A DNA stretch of 64,000 nt from Sphingomonas sp. So64.6b. Lineage in GTDB: Bacteria; Pseudomonadota; Alphaproteobacteria; Sphingomonadales; Sphingomonadaceae. Position numbers and translations under genes: made by a program. Below, in pieces: positions 1 through 7,411 of the stretch (its first letter is position 1; each line of letters starts with the position of its first letter). The DNA lies in contig NZ_CP048817.1 in NCBI RefSeq assembly GCF_014171475.1, positions 1,302,001-1,366,000 on the forward strand. The letters are read 5' to 3'. The notes beneath the pieces are model-generated. The model saw only the letters and a program-made list of their open reading frames with translations, searched no databases and was not told the DNA's origin.

Positions 1-376
1 CCCATACAGGTCGAGATTTTTCACTCAGAATGTTAACGACCCTATCGGGTTGCTCGCTCGAGAGCGTTCGGTGCCGTCTATCCTTGGCGTCGTTCACTCG
101 TCGGATGAATTCTGAGCCCGTTTACGACGTTTTTGCTGTATCGTCGCGTCGCATTAAACCTGTCTTAGACGACGCCGACGTTCACGCCAGCCCTACTAAG
201 AGACAACTTGGAACTGAACGTACTTTCGCGTTTGCCTAGATTGCGCGGAAACTGCCGGTCGGGTTCTGCCCCTTTCGTTGCTCGGCCTTTAACGCGGAAG
301 CATTCCCTTCTGCGTCAGTCCAATATATTAGGCCTCCAATGCGCTTGGGGGAACGGCGCGACTTTAGGGGGTTAAC
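1..376. other. Left-edge accessory DNA without a recognisable gene
   Basis: This 376-base stretch is less GC-rich than the core of the window. A 69-codon open frame lies at 30-239, but it has no Shine-Dalgarno sequence and its translation resembles nothing I know, so I do not call it. The last bases carry a purine-rich ribosome-binding site (around 365-371) for the gene starting at 377. It probably belongs to the same island as the genes to its right. Confidence 0.5.
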
Positions 377-1051
377 ATGGCATCACACCCGTACATTTCC
401 GGTCCCGGGAATATTGCGCAGATGATTGGATATTTACGGAAGAATTTTCCGGCTACCGTCACTTCTGATACGGTCAAGAAGTATTCGATTGCTCCGAACA
501 ACGAGAGTTACGTTATCAATTCACTTCGTTTTATTAATATTATTGACGAAGAAGGCAAGAGAACATCCAAAGGACACGATGTATTCCTGCTCGGAGACGA
601 GGAGTTCTCAAAAGCATTCGAAGTATTAGTGCGCGAAAGTTACGCAGATTTGTTTGAATTGCGGGCTGATGATGCTTGGACAATGACCAAGAGTGAGCTC
701 ACGTCGTATTTTCGTGCTACCGACAAGACTAGCGAGCTAATCGGCAGCCGGCAGGCGTCTGTGTTTATCATATTCCGCGGGCTGGCGGGTCACGAGCAAC
801 CTGCAGAGAAGTCTGTGATGAAGACGATTACAAAATCTAAATCGGTCAAGCCTAAAGCCTCGCCGACTAAGGTTGCCAAGACTCCCGATATAATGGTGAA
901 TGGCGGTAGCGCAGCGGAGACCATCGGCGGGAAGTCTGCGCGAGATATGGCACTGACGGTCCGGATTGAAATAAACTTGCCAGCGAACGGATCACAAGAG
1001 ACCTACGATAACATTTTTAAAAGTATCCGGGCCAACTTGATCAATGAGTAA
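377..1051 (+). CDS. DUF5343 family protein
   Basis: The 224-residue protein matches what I know of the DUF5343 family, whose function is unknown. The N-terminal two thirds hold the family core, with the segment APNNESYVINSLRF near residues 36-49 and YADLFELRADDAW near 90-102. A Lys/Pro/Ser-rich linker (about 145-172) leads to a C-terminal beta/alpha segment beginning LTVRIEINLP that is typical of longer family members. The start is an ATG preceded by AGGGGG. The last codons overlap the start of the next gene by eight bases, so the two are probably co-translated. DUF5343 genes are often found in accessory and defence-rich regions. Here the gene leads an apparent three-gene operon whose last member is broken. 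Family assignment is firm; role is unknown. Confidence 0.85.
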   Translation: MASHPYISGPGNIAQMIGYLRKNFPATVTSDTVKKYSIAPNNESYVINSLRFINIIDEEGKRTSKGHDVFLLGDEEFSKAFEVLVRESYADLFELRADDAWTMTKSELTSYFRATDKTSELIGSRQASVFIIFRGLAGHEQPAEKSVMKTITKSKSVKPKASPTKVAKTPDIMVNGGSAAETIGGKSARDMALTVRIEINLPANGSQETYDNIFKSIRANLINE

Positions 1052-1529
1052 AGCACTGAGGGCCTTCGAGAAGATCGCCCGATTAGCCGGCGATTTAAGT
1101 ACGGAGCGCTGCGATCGAGAGGAGCAGTCGCATCCATTCGATGAACGGAATATCCACCCTGATATCAGTCACGTAAGCCTCAAGCTGTTCGACAACGGTC
1201 ATTATTCCCAGGCAACGTTCGAGGCGTTCAAGCTTGTCGATATCAACGTGAAGAAGTTGTCTGGAATTAATGAGAGCGGCTTCAAATTAATGATGGCTGC
1301 CTTCGCTGAGGCCAACCCGAAGATCAAACTTACCGCGCTCGCGACGCAGAGTGAGATTGATGAGCAGTCCGGCTACAAGTTTATCTTCGCTGGTGCTATG
1401 TCTGCGATCCGTAATCCCCGCGGTCACGACATAAACATCGATCCAATTGATCGTTGCCTTGATCATCTCTCTTTCGCCTCTGTTTTGCTGAGGAGGCTTG
1501 AGGATAGGGATTCCGAAACTCTATCTTGA
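1044..1529 (+). CDS. TIGR02391 family protein
   Basis: The 161-residue protein fits the TIGR02391 (Ymh-like) family of unknown function. The signature segments are HPDISHVSLKLFDNGHYSQA (about 33-52), an SGFKLMMAAF stretch, and the C-terminal motif GAMSAIRNPRGH (about 117-128), which resembles the RNP.AH core of HEPN-like proteins. That core invites the guess of an RNA- or nucleotide-acting protein, but this is inference. The start overlaps the end of the DUF5343 gene, and the stop overlaps the next start as TGATG, so it is the middle gene of an operon. Family members commonly sit in mobile or defence islands, which suits this location. Confidence 0.85.
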   Translation: MSKALRAFEKIARLAGDLSTERCDREEQSHPFDERNIHPDISHVSLKLFDNGHYSQATFEAFKLVDINVKKLSGINESGFKLMMAAFAEANPKIKLTALATQSEIDEQSGYKFIFAGAMSAIRNPRGHDINIDPIDRCLDHLSFASVLLRRLEDRDSETLS

Positions 1530-1630
1530 TGGATTTTCGAATGGCTACAGAGCCCACGTCCGACGACATCATGGCTACCGTTAAGGAGTCGGGCTATCTT
1601 ATGGAGCAAGAGGTTGCCACGTTACCCTAG
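1529..1630 (+). pseudogene. Truncated third gene of the DUF5343 operon
   Basis: An ATG at 1529 overlaps the TGA of the TIGR02391 gene as TGATG, the classic spacing for translational coupling, but the frame stops after 33 codons. The peptide contains KESGYLMEQEVAT, which resembles the N-terminal helix of restriction-endonuclease-like proteins that often begin with a 'GY.MEQEVA..L' segment. Similarity to anything known ends near 1620, just ahead of the repeat-bearing segment. I read this as the 5' stub of a larger effector gene, possibly a nuclease, removed by the recombination that brought in the TIR operon. An internal ATG at 1541 is an alternative start in the same frame. Confidence 0.5.
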
Positions 1631-1850
1631 CAACGCGGGCTGCATGTGCGAACCAGCGTAGCATTTGGGGATCGGGCGAAGGGAAATCACGCGAGATCGA
1701 TGTTACGGCCGTTAAGTGCGTAGGTCAGCATTACGGTACATTACGGTGATACGTACAACAACTCCCTTACTTCGGGTGCAGCGTGAAAGGCGGTTTGCAA
1801 GTGTCACCGAAATTCAATTACGGAGGCTCTCGATTAACAACCGCCGCGGG
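1631..1850. other. Intergenic junction segment holding repeat copy A
   Basis: This 220-base stretch separates two operons that point toward each other. It contains no credible gene. Its notable content is the repeat at 1744-1788, with a partial copy of the repeat's left edge (ATTACGGTAC) just before it. It looks like a recombination scar. Confidence 0.5.
1744..1788. repeat. Degenerate ~45-bp direct repeat, copy A (left of TIR operon)
   Basis: The unit starts CGGTGA, continues through ACAACAACTC and CTTACTTCGG, and ends GCGTGAAA. Two related copies in the same orientation lie at 3263-3308 and 3315-3358, on the other side of the TIR operon. Copies A and B match over most of a 35-36 base core beginning ATTACGGTG. 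The arrangement, one copy left and two right, suggests recombination or attachment sites of a cassette, although no recombinase gene lies between them. Confidence 0.6.
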
Positions 1851-2339
1851 TTATAAGTAGGCTGCGGCAGCTTTCCAAGGGATTATCGCGAGCGACTGCG
1901 CGATATAGACCGCCATAAATATCCATGGGACGACCCGTTCCACTTGGTGAAAGGGTCGATGACGCTGGCCGTCCAAATCGGGATCAAGTTGGCCCCATTC
2001 ATCGTGAAATGGTTGCTCGACGAGTCTCTGTTCAAGGTCGTTTATAACCTTAAACTTGGCTTGATTAAGCGTCTTGTAGCTCAGGATATTGATGATCCAT
2101 ACTGCGCAAATCGCGATACCCGCGACGGAAATGACGATGACATTTAACGCGCGGGGCTGGAGGGTGCCGAGGTAAGCGGAGCCGCCGACCAAGAGGGTGT
2201 TTACAGACAGGTAGAAGTTATTAGCGGACTGCCGACGTTGGCTGACTCGATCGGACATCTCGACCAGAAGCTTATAGATTTCGAGCCGCTCCGTCTTGGC
2301 GCGATCTGTTTCAGGTGGAGGAGAGGTTTTTAATGTCAA
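1851..2339 (-). CDS. RipA-family (octameric) membrane protein
   Basis: The 162-residue product resembles the RipA family of small inner-membrane proteins. Signature residues are LEIYKLLVEMSDRVSQRRQ (about 19-37). Two transmembrane helices follow at about 42-60 and 66-88, with a third hydrophobic helix near 137-157. The start is chosen as TTG at 2339, which overlaps the TGA of the TIR gene as TTGA; the open frame extends further upstream only as a shadow of that gene. It is therefore the last gene of a three-gene operon after a GvpU-like protein and a TIR protein. By analogy with TIR-plus-membrane-effector systems, it could be the membrane-acting arm. That role is inference; the family resemblance and topology are visible. 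Confidence 0.75.
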   Translation of the reverse strand: MTLKTSPPPETDRAKTERLEIYKLLVEMSDRVSQRRQSANNFYLSVNTLLVGGSAYLGTLQPRALNVIVISVAGIAICAVWIINILSYKTLNQAKFKVINDLEQRLVEQPFHDEWGQLDPDLDGQRHRPFHQVERVVPWIFMAVYIAQSLAIIPWKAAAAYL

Positions 2340-2722
2340 ATGCGATTCAGAAACGCTGAGATATTGGGCCAGGTCCAATCGTACACCGCGACTCCCTGCA
2401 ACTCTACGGGTAGCGAGTAAGGGCGGTTGTCCTGTGTCGCGTACATACCGATTAACGGAATCCCTTCCTCCCGGGCAGTTCTGATCTCGAAGAGTTGACC
2501 AGTCGCCTGTGCAGTATTCCGCGTTACAAACGCTATCATGCCATCGCAGCCCTTGATTCGGGCGCGACAACGATTGCGCCAGTCCGTCTCCCACGGCTGC
2601 TTCACAGACATATCAGTCCATTCAAATGGCGTGCGTTGATTTGCCGCTTGCCCGACGAGCCGATCCCGGGCCCATTTATCCTCAACCGCAAATGCGATGA
2701 AAACACGATGATGCTTTGCCAT
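2336..2722 (-). CDS. TIR-like domain protein (Thoeris-type)
   Basis: The 128-residue protein is a stand-alone TIR-like domain of the flavodoxin-fold type seen in ThsB-like proteins. It opens with the beta-A strand HRVFIAFAVED (about 4-14). A central strand GMIAFVTRNTAQATGQ (about 60-75) leads to FEIRTAREEGIPLIGMY, where the Glu of FEI (about residue 78) sits where TIR enzymes carry the catalytic glutamate needed for NAD+ cleavage. It lies 3 bases after the GvpU-like gene and overlaps the RipA-family gene by four bases, so all three are one transcription unit. Known TIR proteins of this type make signalling nucleotides after phage sensing. Whether this one hydrolyses or cyclises NAD+ cannot be told from sequence. 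Confidence 0.8.
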   Translation of the reverse strand: MAKHHRVFIAFAVEDKWARDRLVGQAANQRTPFEWTDMSVKQPWETDWRNRCRARIKGCDGMIAFVTRNTAQATGQLFEIRTAREEGIPLIGMYATQDNRPYSLPVELQGVAVYDWTWPNISAFLNRI

Positions 2723-2725
2723 TTC

Positions 2726-3190
2726 TCAATCCACCGAAATGTTGCCGATAGAAAAACCGTCAACTCTCGAAATTCTGCCTCGCCAGAGCATGCCGGGCTT
2801 GACCGGAAATACACTTTGGCCGGGATTCAGATAATATGCCTCCCGAAGGTGCAGATAGCTGGCGAGCGGTTCAACCCAATCATCGCTCGCGTCTTCCGGT
2901 TTTTCATACAAAGCTGCGTTTTTAGGCCAATCCTCTCCTAGCGTGTCATAGATGTCCCCTTCTTTCTTGGAAGCGCCAGCGATAAGTTGGCCAAGCTCCT
3001 TGAAATAAGTCTTGCCGCCGATCAGCATTCCGGAAACAACCTGGCCGGAAATCGTCAGAGTGACTCCAATTTCAACGCCTTGGTTGATAATGTTTTCAAT
3101 TATATGTGTCAGGAACCAATCTTGATTCCCAACTATATCTGCCACTTGAACGTCAGTACTGTTATCGTCCTCGCCAACTTCGTTTGCCAT
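2726..3190 (-). CDS. GvpU-like protein
   Basis: The 154-residue product resembles the gas vesicle accessory protein GvpU. The central segment from DWFLTHIIENI through GVEIGVTLTISG to SGMLIGGKTYF (about 25-65) carries the family's hydrophobic, glycine-rich strand pattern. The N-terminus is acidic. I chose the ATG at 3190 because GGAGGG lies just upstream; an in-frame upstream extension has no such site. No gas vesicle genes (gvpA, gvpN and others) are in the window, so a flotation role is unlikely. It is the first gene of the operon with the TIR and RipA-family genes and may be a sensor or regulatory partner. That role is inference. Confidence 0.7.
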   Translation of the reverse strand: MANEVGEDDNSTDVQVADIVGNQDWFLTHIIENIINQGVEIGVTLTISGQVVSGMLIGGKTYFKELGQLIAGASKKEGDIYDTLGEDWPKNAALYEKPEDASDDWVEPLASYLHLREAYYLNPGQSVFPVKPGMLWRGRISRVDGFSIGNISVD

Positions 3191-3262
3191 ATTATCACCC
3201 TCCCCGTATGCTTGGGAGCATAATATGATTGAGCCCCGCCGCAAGAGCCGTCTGGCCAGTTG

Positions 3263-3358
3263 CGGTGGACAGGTGCAACAACTCTTAATTTGGAAGTGAA
3301 GCGTGAAATAATTACGGTGGCACGTGCAACAACGCCTTACTTCGGAGATGTGGCGAAA
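3263..3358. repeat. Two tandem degenerate ~45-bp repeats, copies C and B (right of TIR operon)
   Basis: Copy C (3263-3308) starts CGGTGGACAGG and ends GCGTGAAA. Copy B (3315-3358) starts CGGTGGCACG and includes CAACAAC and CTTACTTCGG. The two starts are 52 bases apart. Copy B runs into the 3' end of azoR and supplies its stop codon. Both share the orientation of copy A at 1744-1788. They probably mark the right boundary of the accessory segment. Confidence 0.6.
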
Positions 3359-4080
3359 AAGGGGGTTGTCGAGGGCTGGCCCCCAGCCCGACGGTTCGCC
3401 AGCAGCGTTCCCACCAGGTGATCGACGGCCGTTTCCGCCGCCGCGATCGATGCGCTTAATCGATCGTCGCCGAACTCGTCATATTCGATCGCAACGGTAT
3501 CGCTGTCGTTGAGCCCGATATAGGCCAGCGGCACCTTCAGGCCCGCTTCGACGAGGTTCATCGCGGCAAGCCGGCCGCCTTCGCCATAGCCGAAATCACC
3601 GCGCGCGGTGAGGATGACCAGCCGCTTGCCGGGCGGCAGCATCGGCCAATAGGGTTCGCCGGCGCGTGCCCGATCGAAGCCGAAGGTCATACCGACGCGC
3701 ACGATATTGTCGATCCACGCCTTGAGCTGCGCCGGCAGCCCGAAATTATACATCGGCGCGCCGATGACGACGAGATCGGCGGCAATGAGTTCCGCCGTCA
3801 GCCGGTCGCTCTGCGCCAGCACCGCCCTTTGGCCTGCGTCGCGCCGGGCCGGCGGACAGAAGGCGGCGGCGATCCAGTCTCCGCTGACCGGATCGGGCGG
3901 TGCGCCGCCGACATCGCGATAGGTGACGACATCCAGCGGCCGGGATTCGGACCAGCGGCGGATGAAGCGCCGGCTCAGCCGCCGTGTGTGCGAGCCATGG
4001 CGGTCCTGCCCGGACAGGCCGGGCCGCGCGCTGGCGTCGATATGGAGAAGGCGGAATGGATTGGGTGTCTCGGGATTCAT
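3337..4080 (-). CDS. azoR: FMN-dependent NADH-azoreductase (flavodoxin-like)
   Basis: The 247-residue protein is an FMN-dependent NADH-azoreductase of the NQO/AzoR flavodoxin-like fold, reducing azo compounds or quinones with NADH in the cytoplasm. The first strand and phosphate loop are LLHIDASAR (about 13-21). The segment VIGAPMYNFGLPAQLKAWID (about 116-135) forms the FMN-binding strand and loop typical of AzoR. The start ATG at 4080 is 86 bases from a divergent LysR gene that probably regulates it. The last dozen or so residues are encoded by the repeat at 3315-3358, so the native C-terminus may have been replaced when the left island inserted. Confidence 0.85.
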   Translation of the reverse strand: MNPETPNPFRLLHIDASARPGLSGQDRHGSHTRRLSRRFIRRWSESRPLDVVTYRDVGGAPPDPVSGDWIAAAFCPPARRDAGQRAVLAQSDRLTAELIAADLVVIGAPMYNFGLPAQLKAWIDNIVRVGMTFGFDRARAGEPYWPMLPPGKRLVILTARGDFGYGEGGRLAAMNLVEAGLKVPLAYIGLNDSDTVAIEYDEFGDDRLSASIAAAETAVDHLVGTLLANRRAGGQPSTTPFFATSPK

Positions 4081-4166
4081 GACGTAATTCGATTCATCTG
4101 TTATGGATGTCGCTCATTGGATTACCGGCACCGGGAGGCGCGTGACGAACGCGAATTGCTCAGCTG

Positions 4167-5078
4167 ATGAATGAACTGACCTCATCCATGTTGCGTCATC
4201 GGCGGTTGCCGCCGCTCGCGGCGCTGCGCGCCTTCGAGGCGGCTGCGCGGCATCTCAGCTTCCGCAAGGCGGCCGAGGAGCTGGCGGTGACGCCGACGGC
4301 GATCAGCCACCAGATCCGCCTTTTGGAGGAGGTGCTGGGCATGGCGCTGTTCGTGCGTCAGGTGCGGCGCGTCGGGCTGACCGAGGCCGGGCGCCGGCTC
4401 TATCCGACCTTGCGCGACGGCTTCGATGCCTTTGCGCAGGCGATCGCGGACCTGTCGCCGCAGCGCCGGCGCAAGGCGGTGACGCTGACCGCGACGACAT
4501 TGTTCACCGCGCGCCGCCTGCTGCCGGCGCTCGATTCATTTCGGTCGGATCATCCGCAATTCGATTTGCGCCTGCACGCGTCGGACGAACTGGTCGATCT
4601 GGCTTCGGGGGTTGCCGATATTGCCGTTCGTTATGGAGCGGGGCCGTTCAACGGGCTGGTGGCGGAGCCGCTGCTGTCCGAATGTTTCGGGATCCTGTGC
4701 AGTCCGGGCCTACAGCTCTCCAGCCCGGAGGATTTGAAACGCGCCACGCTGTTGCATGTGGAATGGAGCCGGCCGGATCTGGCGCCCGACTGGCGGCGCT
4801 GGGCGAAATTGGCCGGTATGGCGGACCTCGCGGTCGAGAAAGGGCCTCGCTTCAACCATGACGGGCATGTGCTGCAGGCGGCGGTCGCCGGGCATGGGGT
4901 GGCTATCTCCAGCCTGGTGCTCGCGGCGCCGGAGATCGATGCCGGCCTGCTGGTCCATCCCTTCGGGCCGGTGATCGAAGGCGAGACCTATCATGTCGTG
5001 GCCACGCCGGAGAATATCGCCTGCGCGGATGTACAGGCGGTGCGCGACTGGTTGAAGGCGACGGTTGAAGTGCGGTGA
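4167..5078 (+). CDS. LysR-family regulator, GcvA-like
   Basis: The 303-residue protein is a LysR-type transcriptional regulator of the GcvA-like branch. The N-terminal winged helix-turn-helix spans about 14-75, with LRAFEAAARHLSFRKAAEEL followed by VTPTAISHQIRLLEE. The rest is the periplasmic-binding-protein-like effector domain, with a typical GHGVAI segment near 240. It is divergent from azoR, with 86 bases between the two starts, an arrangement in which LysR proteins usually control the neighbour and themselves. An in-frame ATG seven codons downstream is an alternative start. The effector is unknown. Confidence 0.85.
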   Translation: MNELTSSMLRHRRLPPLAALRAFEAAARHLSFRKAAEELAVTPTAISHQIRLLEEVLGMALFVRQVRRVGLTEAGRRLYPTLRDGFDAFAQAIADLSPQRRRKAVTLTATTLFTARRLLPALDSFRSDHPQFDLRLHASDELVDLASGVADIAVRYGAGPFNGLVAEPLLSECFGILCSPGLQLSSPEDLKRATLLHVEWSRPDLAPDWRRWAKLAGMADLAVEKGPRFNHDGHVLQAAVAGHGVAISSLVLAAPEIDAGLLVHPFGPVIEGETYHVVATPENIACADVQAVRDWLKATVEVR

Positions 5079-5123
5079 GCGGGGGACAAATGCGATCGGC
5101 CTTGTCGTTCACCCGGACGACGA

Positions 5124-5492
5124 TCAGGTTGTGGACGTCATGACTTTCTGAACGATCCGCCACGTTCCATCAGCCTTCAGGCATGACAGGATGTCGGTGA
5201 AATGACGTGAATGTATCCGCAATCTCAGTTTCAGGAATGCGAGATCGCTTTCGACATCGATCAATATGATCCGGTCGTCGCGCTCCATACCCGATTGCTT
5301 TGGCGCGGTCAGCGTACGGACGGTCGCCAGCCATGCCGCGATAGGTGTCACGCTCACCTTGCCATCGTCGCCGACCTTTGTGACGGCGCTCGATGGATGG
5401 AATACCGACGCGAATTTGTCGGCGTCCATTTCGTAGGCGGCATCGAAATAGGTTTGCGCCAGCGCGCGCAGGGCATGATCGTCGGTATTCAT
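5124..5492 (-). CDS. NTF2-like (putative lumazine-binding) protein
   Basis: The 122-residue protein fits the NTF2-like superfamily, closest to the Lumazine_bd_2 type. The N-terminal helix ALRALAQTYFDAAYEMDADKF is followed by the FHPSSAV strand and a C-terminal sheet ending DGTWRIVQKVM. Proteins of this shape bind or transform small hydrophobic molecules, but the fold alone does not predict a substrate. The gene ends close to the convergent LysR gene on its left and is divergent from a second LysR gene at 5611, which is its likely regulator. Confidence 0.75.
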   Translation of the reverse strand: MNTDDHALRALAQTYFDAAYEMDADKFASVFHPSSAVTKVGDDGKVSVTPIAAWLATVRTLTAPKQSGMERDDRIILIDVESDLAFLKLRLRIHSRHFTDILSCLKADGTWRIVQKVMTSTT

Positions 5493-5610
5493 TGTGCCAG
5501 TCTCCGCTGCTCGGCCTGCGCGACCTCGCTTCTCGCGGACCCTAGCGAGGCGGGATTTATGAGACTAGGCACGTAACCTGGCAAAGGATGATGAGTCGAA
5601 TTCATAGATC

Positions 5611-6492
5611 ATGAAAAACGACCTGAGCGATCTCGCGACGTTTGCCGTGGTGGCCAGCGAACGAAGCTTTACCCGGGCGGCGGCAAAGCTGGGTGTGTCG
5701 CAGTCCGCGCTGAGTCATACGATCAGGAAGCTTGAGCAGCGGCTCGGGTTGCAGCTTCTGGCGCGGACGACCAGGAGCGTCGCGCCGACCGCCGCGGGGG
5801 CCGCCCTGCTGCAGGATTTGTCGCCGGGGCTGGAGCAAATCGCGCATGCGCTGGACAAGGCCCGAAGCATTCGGCGGCAGCCCGCGGGACGCCTTCGGAT
5901 CGTCATGTCACGATCGGCCGCGGTGATGGTCCTGCTGCCGAAGCTTGCGGCATTCGCCGAGGCCTATCCAGACATCATTCTCGACGTGGTGACCGTAACC
6001 GGCCCGGTCGACCTTGTCGCAGGCGAGTTCGATGCCGGGATTCAGCTTGGCGAGTATATCCAGAAGGACATGATCGCGATGCCGGTCACGCGGGATTTGC
6101 GATTGACGGTGGTGGGATCGCCGCATTATTTCGTGTCACGACGCATCCCGCAAAAACCAAGGGACCTGAGCGACCATCGCTGCATAACGCTGCGCCTGCC
6201 CAGCGGTCCCTATCGATGGGAGTTCGAGCAGGGGCGAAAGTCGGTCACGGTCAATGTGAATGGCCCGCTGATCATCGACGACACTCATCTGGTGATTCAG
6301 GCGGCACTCGCCGGAGCCGGTCTCGGGCTCGCTTATGAAGACCAGGTCGCGGACTATATTGCGAAGGGTCAGCTCGTTCGCGTGCTTGAGGACTGGACGC
6401 CGCCGATCGCGGGTTTCTTCATCTATTATCCCAGCCGCCGGCATCAGCCCGCCGCGCTGTCCGCGCTGGTGAATTCGCTGCGGCTTTCCTGA
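5611..6492 (+). CDS. LysR-family transcriptional regulator
   Basis: The 293-residue protein is a LysR regulator. Residues 1-65 form the winged helix, with SFTRAAAKLGVSQSALSHTIRKLE as the recognition region. The remainder is the ligand-binding domain with an AGAGLGLAYEDQVADYI stretch near 232-248. It resembles the branch often divergent from oxidoreductases or small stress proteins. Its start is 118 bases from the start of the divergent NTF2-like gene, the presumptive target. No candidate binding site stood out by eye. Confidence 0.85.
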   Translation: MKNDLSDLATFAVVASERSFTRAAAKLGVSQSALSHTIRKLEQRLGLQLLARTTRSVAPTAAGAALLQDLSPGLEQIAHALDKARSIRRQPAGRLRIVMSRSAAVMVLLPKLAAFAEAYPDIILDVVTVTGPVDLVAGEFDAGIQLGEYIQKDMIAMPVTRDLRLTVVGSPHYFVSRRIPQKPRDLSDHRCITLRLPSGPYRWEFEQGRKSVTVNVNGPLIIDDTHLVIQAALAGAGLGLAYEDQVADYIAKGQLVRVLEDWTPPIAGFFIYYPSRRHQPAALSALVNSLRLS

Positions 6493-6659
6493 CCGGGGCC
6501 GATCGTGCCGCCGCGGCGAGAGCGACAATGGCGGCCGTCGCTTGGCCGTCGCTCGCGTGGTTCGGCGATCCATTCCGCATCAGCGATCTGTCGAACGCGG
6601 ATGAGGTTCAGGGGGCAAGTATCGCCGAAACTTCCCCCGTTACCGGAAGAGAAAGAGGA

Positions 6660-7082
6660 TCAGCTTACGTCCCGCCAGGATGGGATATATTGCAGAGCAA
6701 GGACCGGCACTTTCACGGGCGAATGAAAATTGAACGCGTTCGCGACGGCTGGGGTCGGGATCAGATGTTTCGCGTTCATCGATACCAGATACTGCGCCGG
6801 TGATCCGCCGCTGATCCCGATGAACGACAAATCCGACAATGCCGTACCCATCGGTATTGAGTTCGTGAGGTAATCGCTTGTCACAATCCCGTTCCAATCC
6901 CGGAAAACACTGTTAAATGTTCCGGGATCGGGGATCCAGTGCAGCTGGCCCCACATAACCAGGTAAATGGATGAGGCGGTACTCTTCACTATTCGCATGC
7001 CGTCATATTGTTTCCAGTCCACCGCGTCGGTCAACGTCGCCTGCGCCACCTTTGCGCTGACTTTCTTGATATCGCTACTCAT
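6660..7082 (-). CDS. Hypothetical protein with WGQLHWIPDP motif
   Basis: I do not recognise a named family. The 140-residue product has no signal peptide or membrane helix. It contains IYLVMWGQLHWIPDPGTFNSVF (about 39-60), a pattern seen in proteins of unknown function that use a repeated '.lhWIPDP.t...lF' unit; only one clear copy is present. The ATG at 7082 is preferred to an upstream TTG because AAAGG lies seven bases before it. The gene stands alone between two unrelated plus-strand genes. Confidence 0.6.
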   Translation of the reverse strand: MSSDIKKVSAKVAQATLTDAVDWKQYDGMRIVKSTASSIYLVMWGQLHWIPDPGTFNSVFRDWNGIVTSDYLTNSIPMGTALSDLSFIGISGGSPAQYLVSMNAKHLIPTPAVANAFNFHSPVKVPVLALQYIPSWRDVS

Positions 7083-7411
7083 ATCCAAACCTTTCGGTAA
7101 GTTTCCGGATCAAGCCAACTCATGGACGTTCTCATAATGGCTAACGCACAACTATGATGGTGCATTGCCAATTATTGATCGATAGACTTATTTCGTCGGA
7201 TCAGTGACAAGTTTTCGAACCATTTTGAACTTTGTTATCGGAGGTAAGTAATCGTCGGATAGTCAGCGGACATCATGTTTGTGGTAATTTGCGGAACGTC
7301 ATCGAACCACCGGGCGGGGTTTCGCGAATGTCGGTCTTGTATGACATGGCGACAAGCGCGAAGAAGCGCCGGAGACTGGCCCGTCGGGCGGCAGCGAACA
7401 GGAGATATCCG

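Noticed and set aside
30..239. 69-codon open frame at the left edge
   Set aside because: No ribosome-binding site and no recognisable composition or motif; the region looks like non-coding island DNA.
2340..2594. Upstream extension of the RipA-family gene
   Set aside because: It runs antisense-free but out of frame through the TIR gene, and the TTGA overlap gives a better start.
2726..3190. Gas vesicle function for the GvpU-like protein
   Set aside because: No other gvp genes are present and the operon partners are TIR and RipA-family proteins.
1744..3358. CRISPR array
   Set aside because: The repeats are few, degenerate and not separated by uniform spacers, and no cas genes are present.
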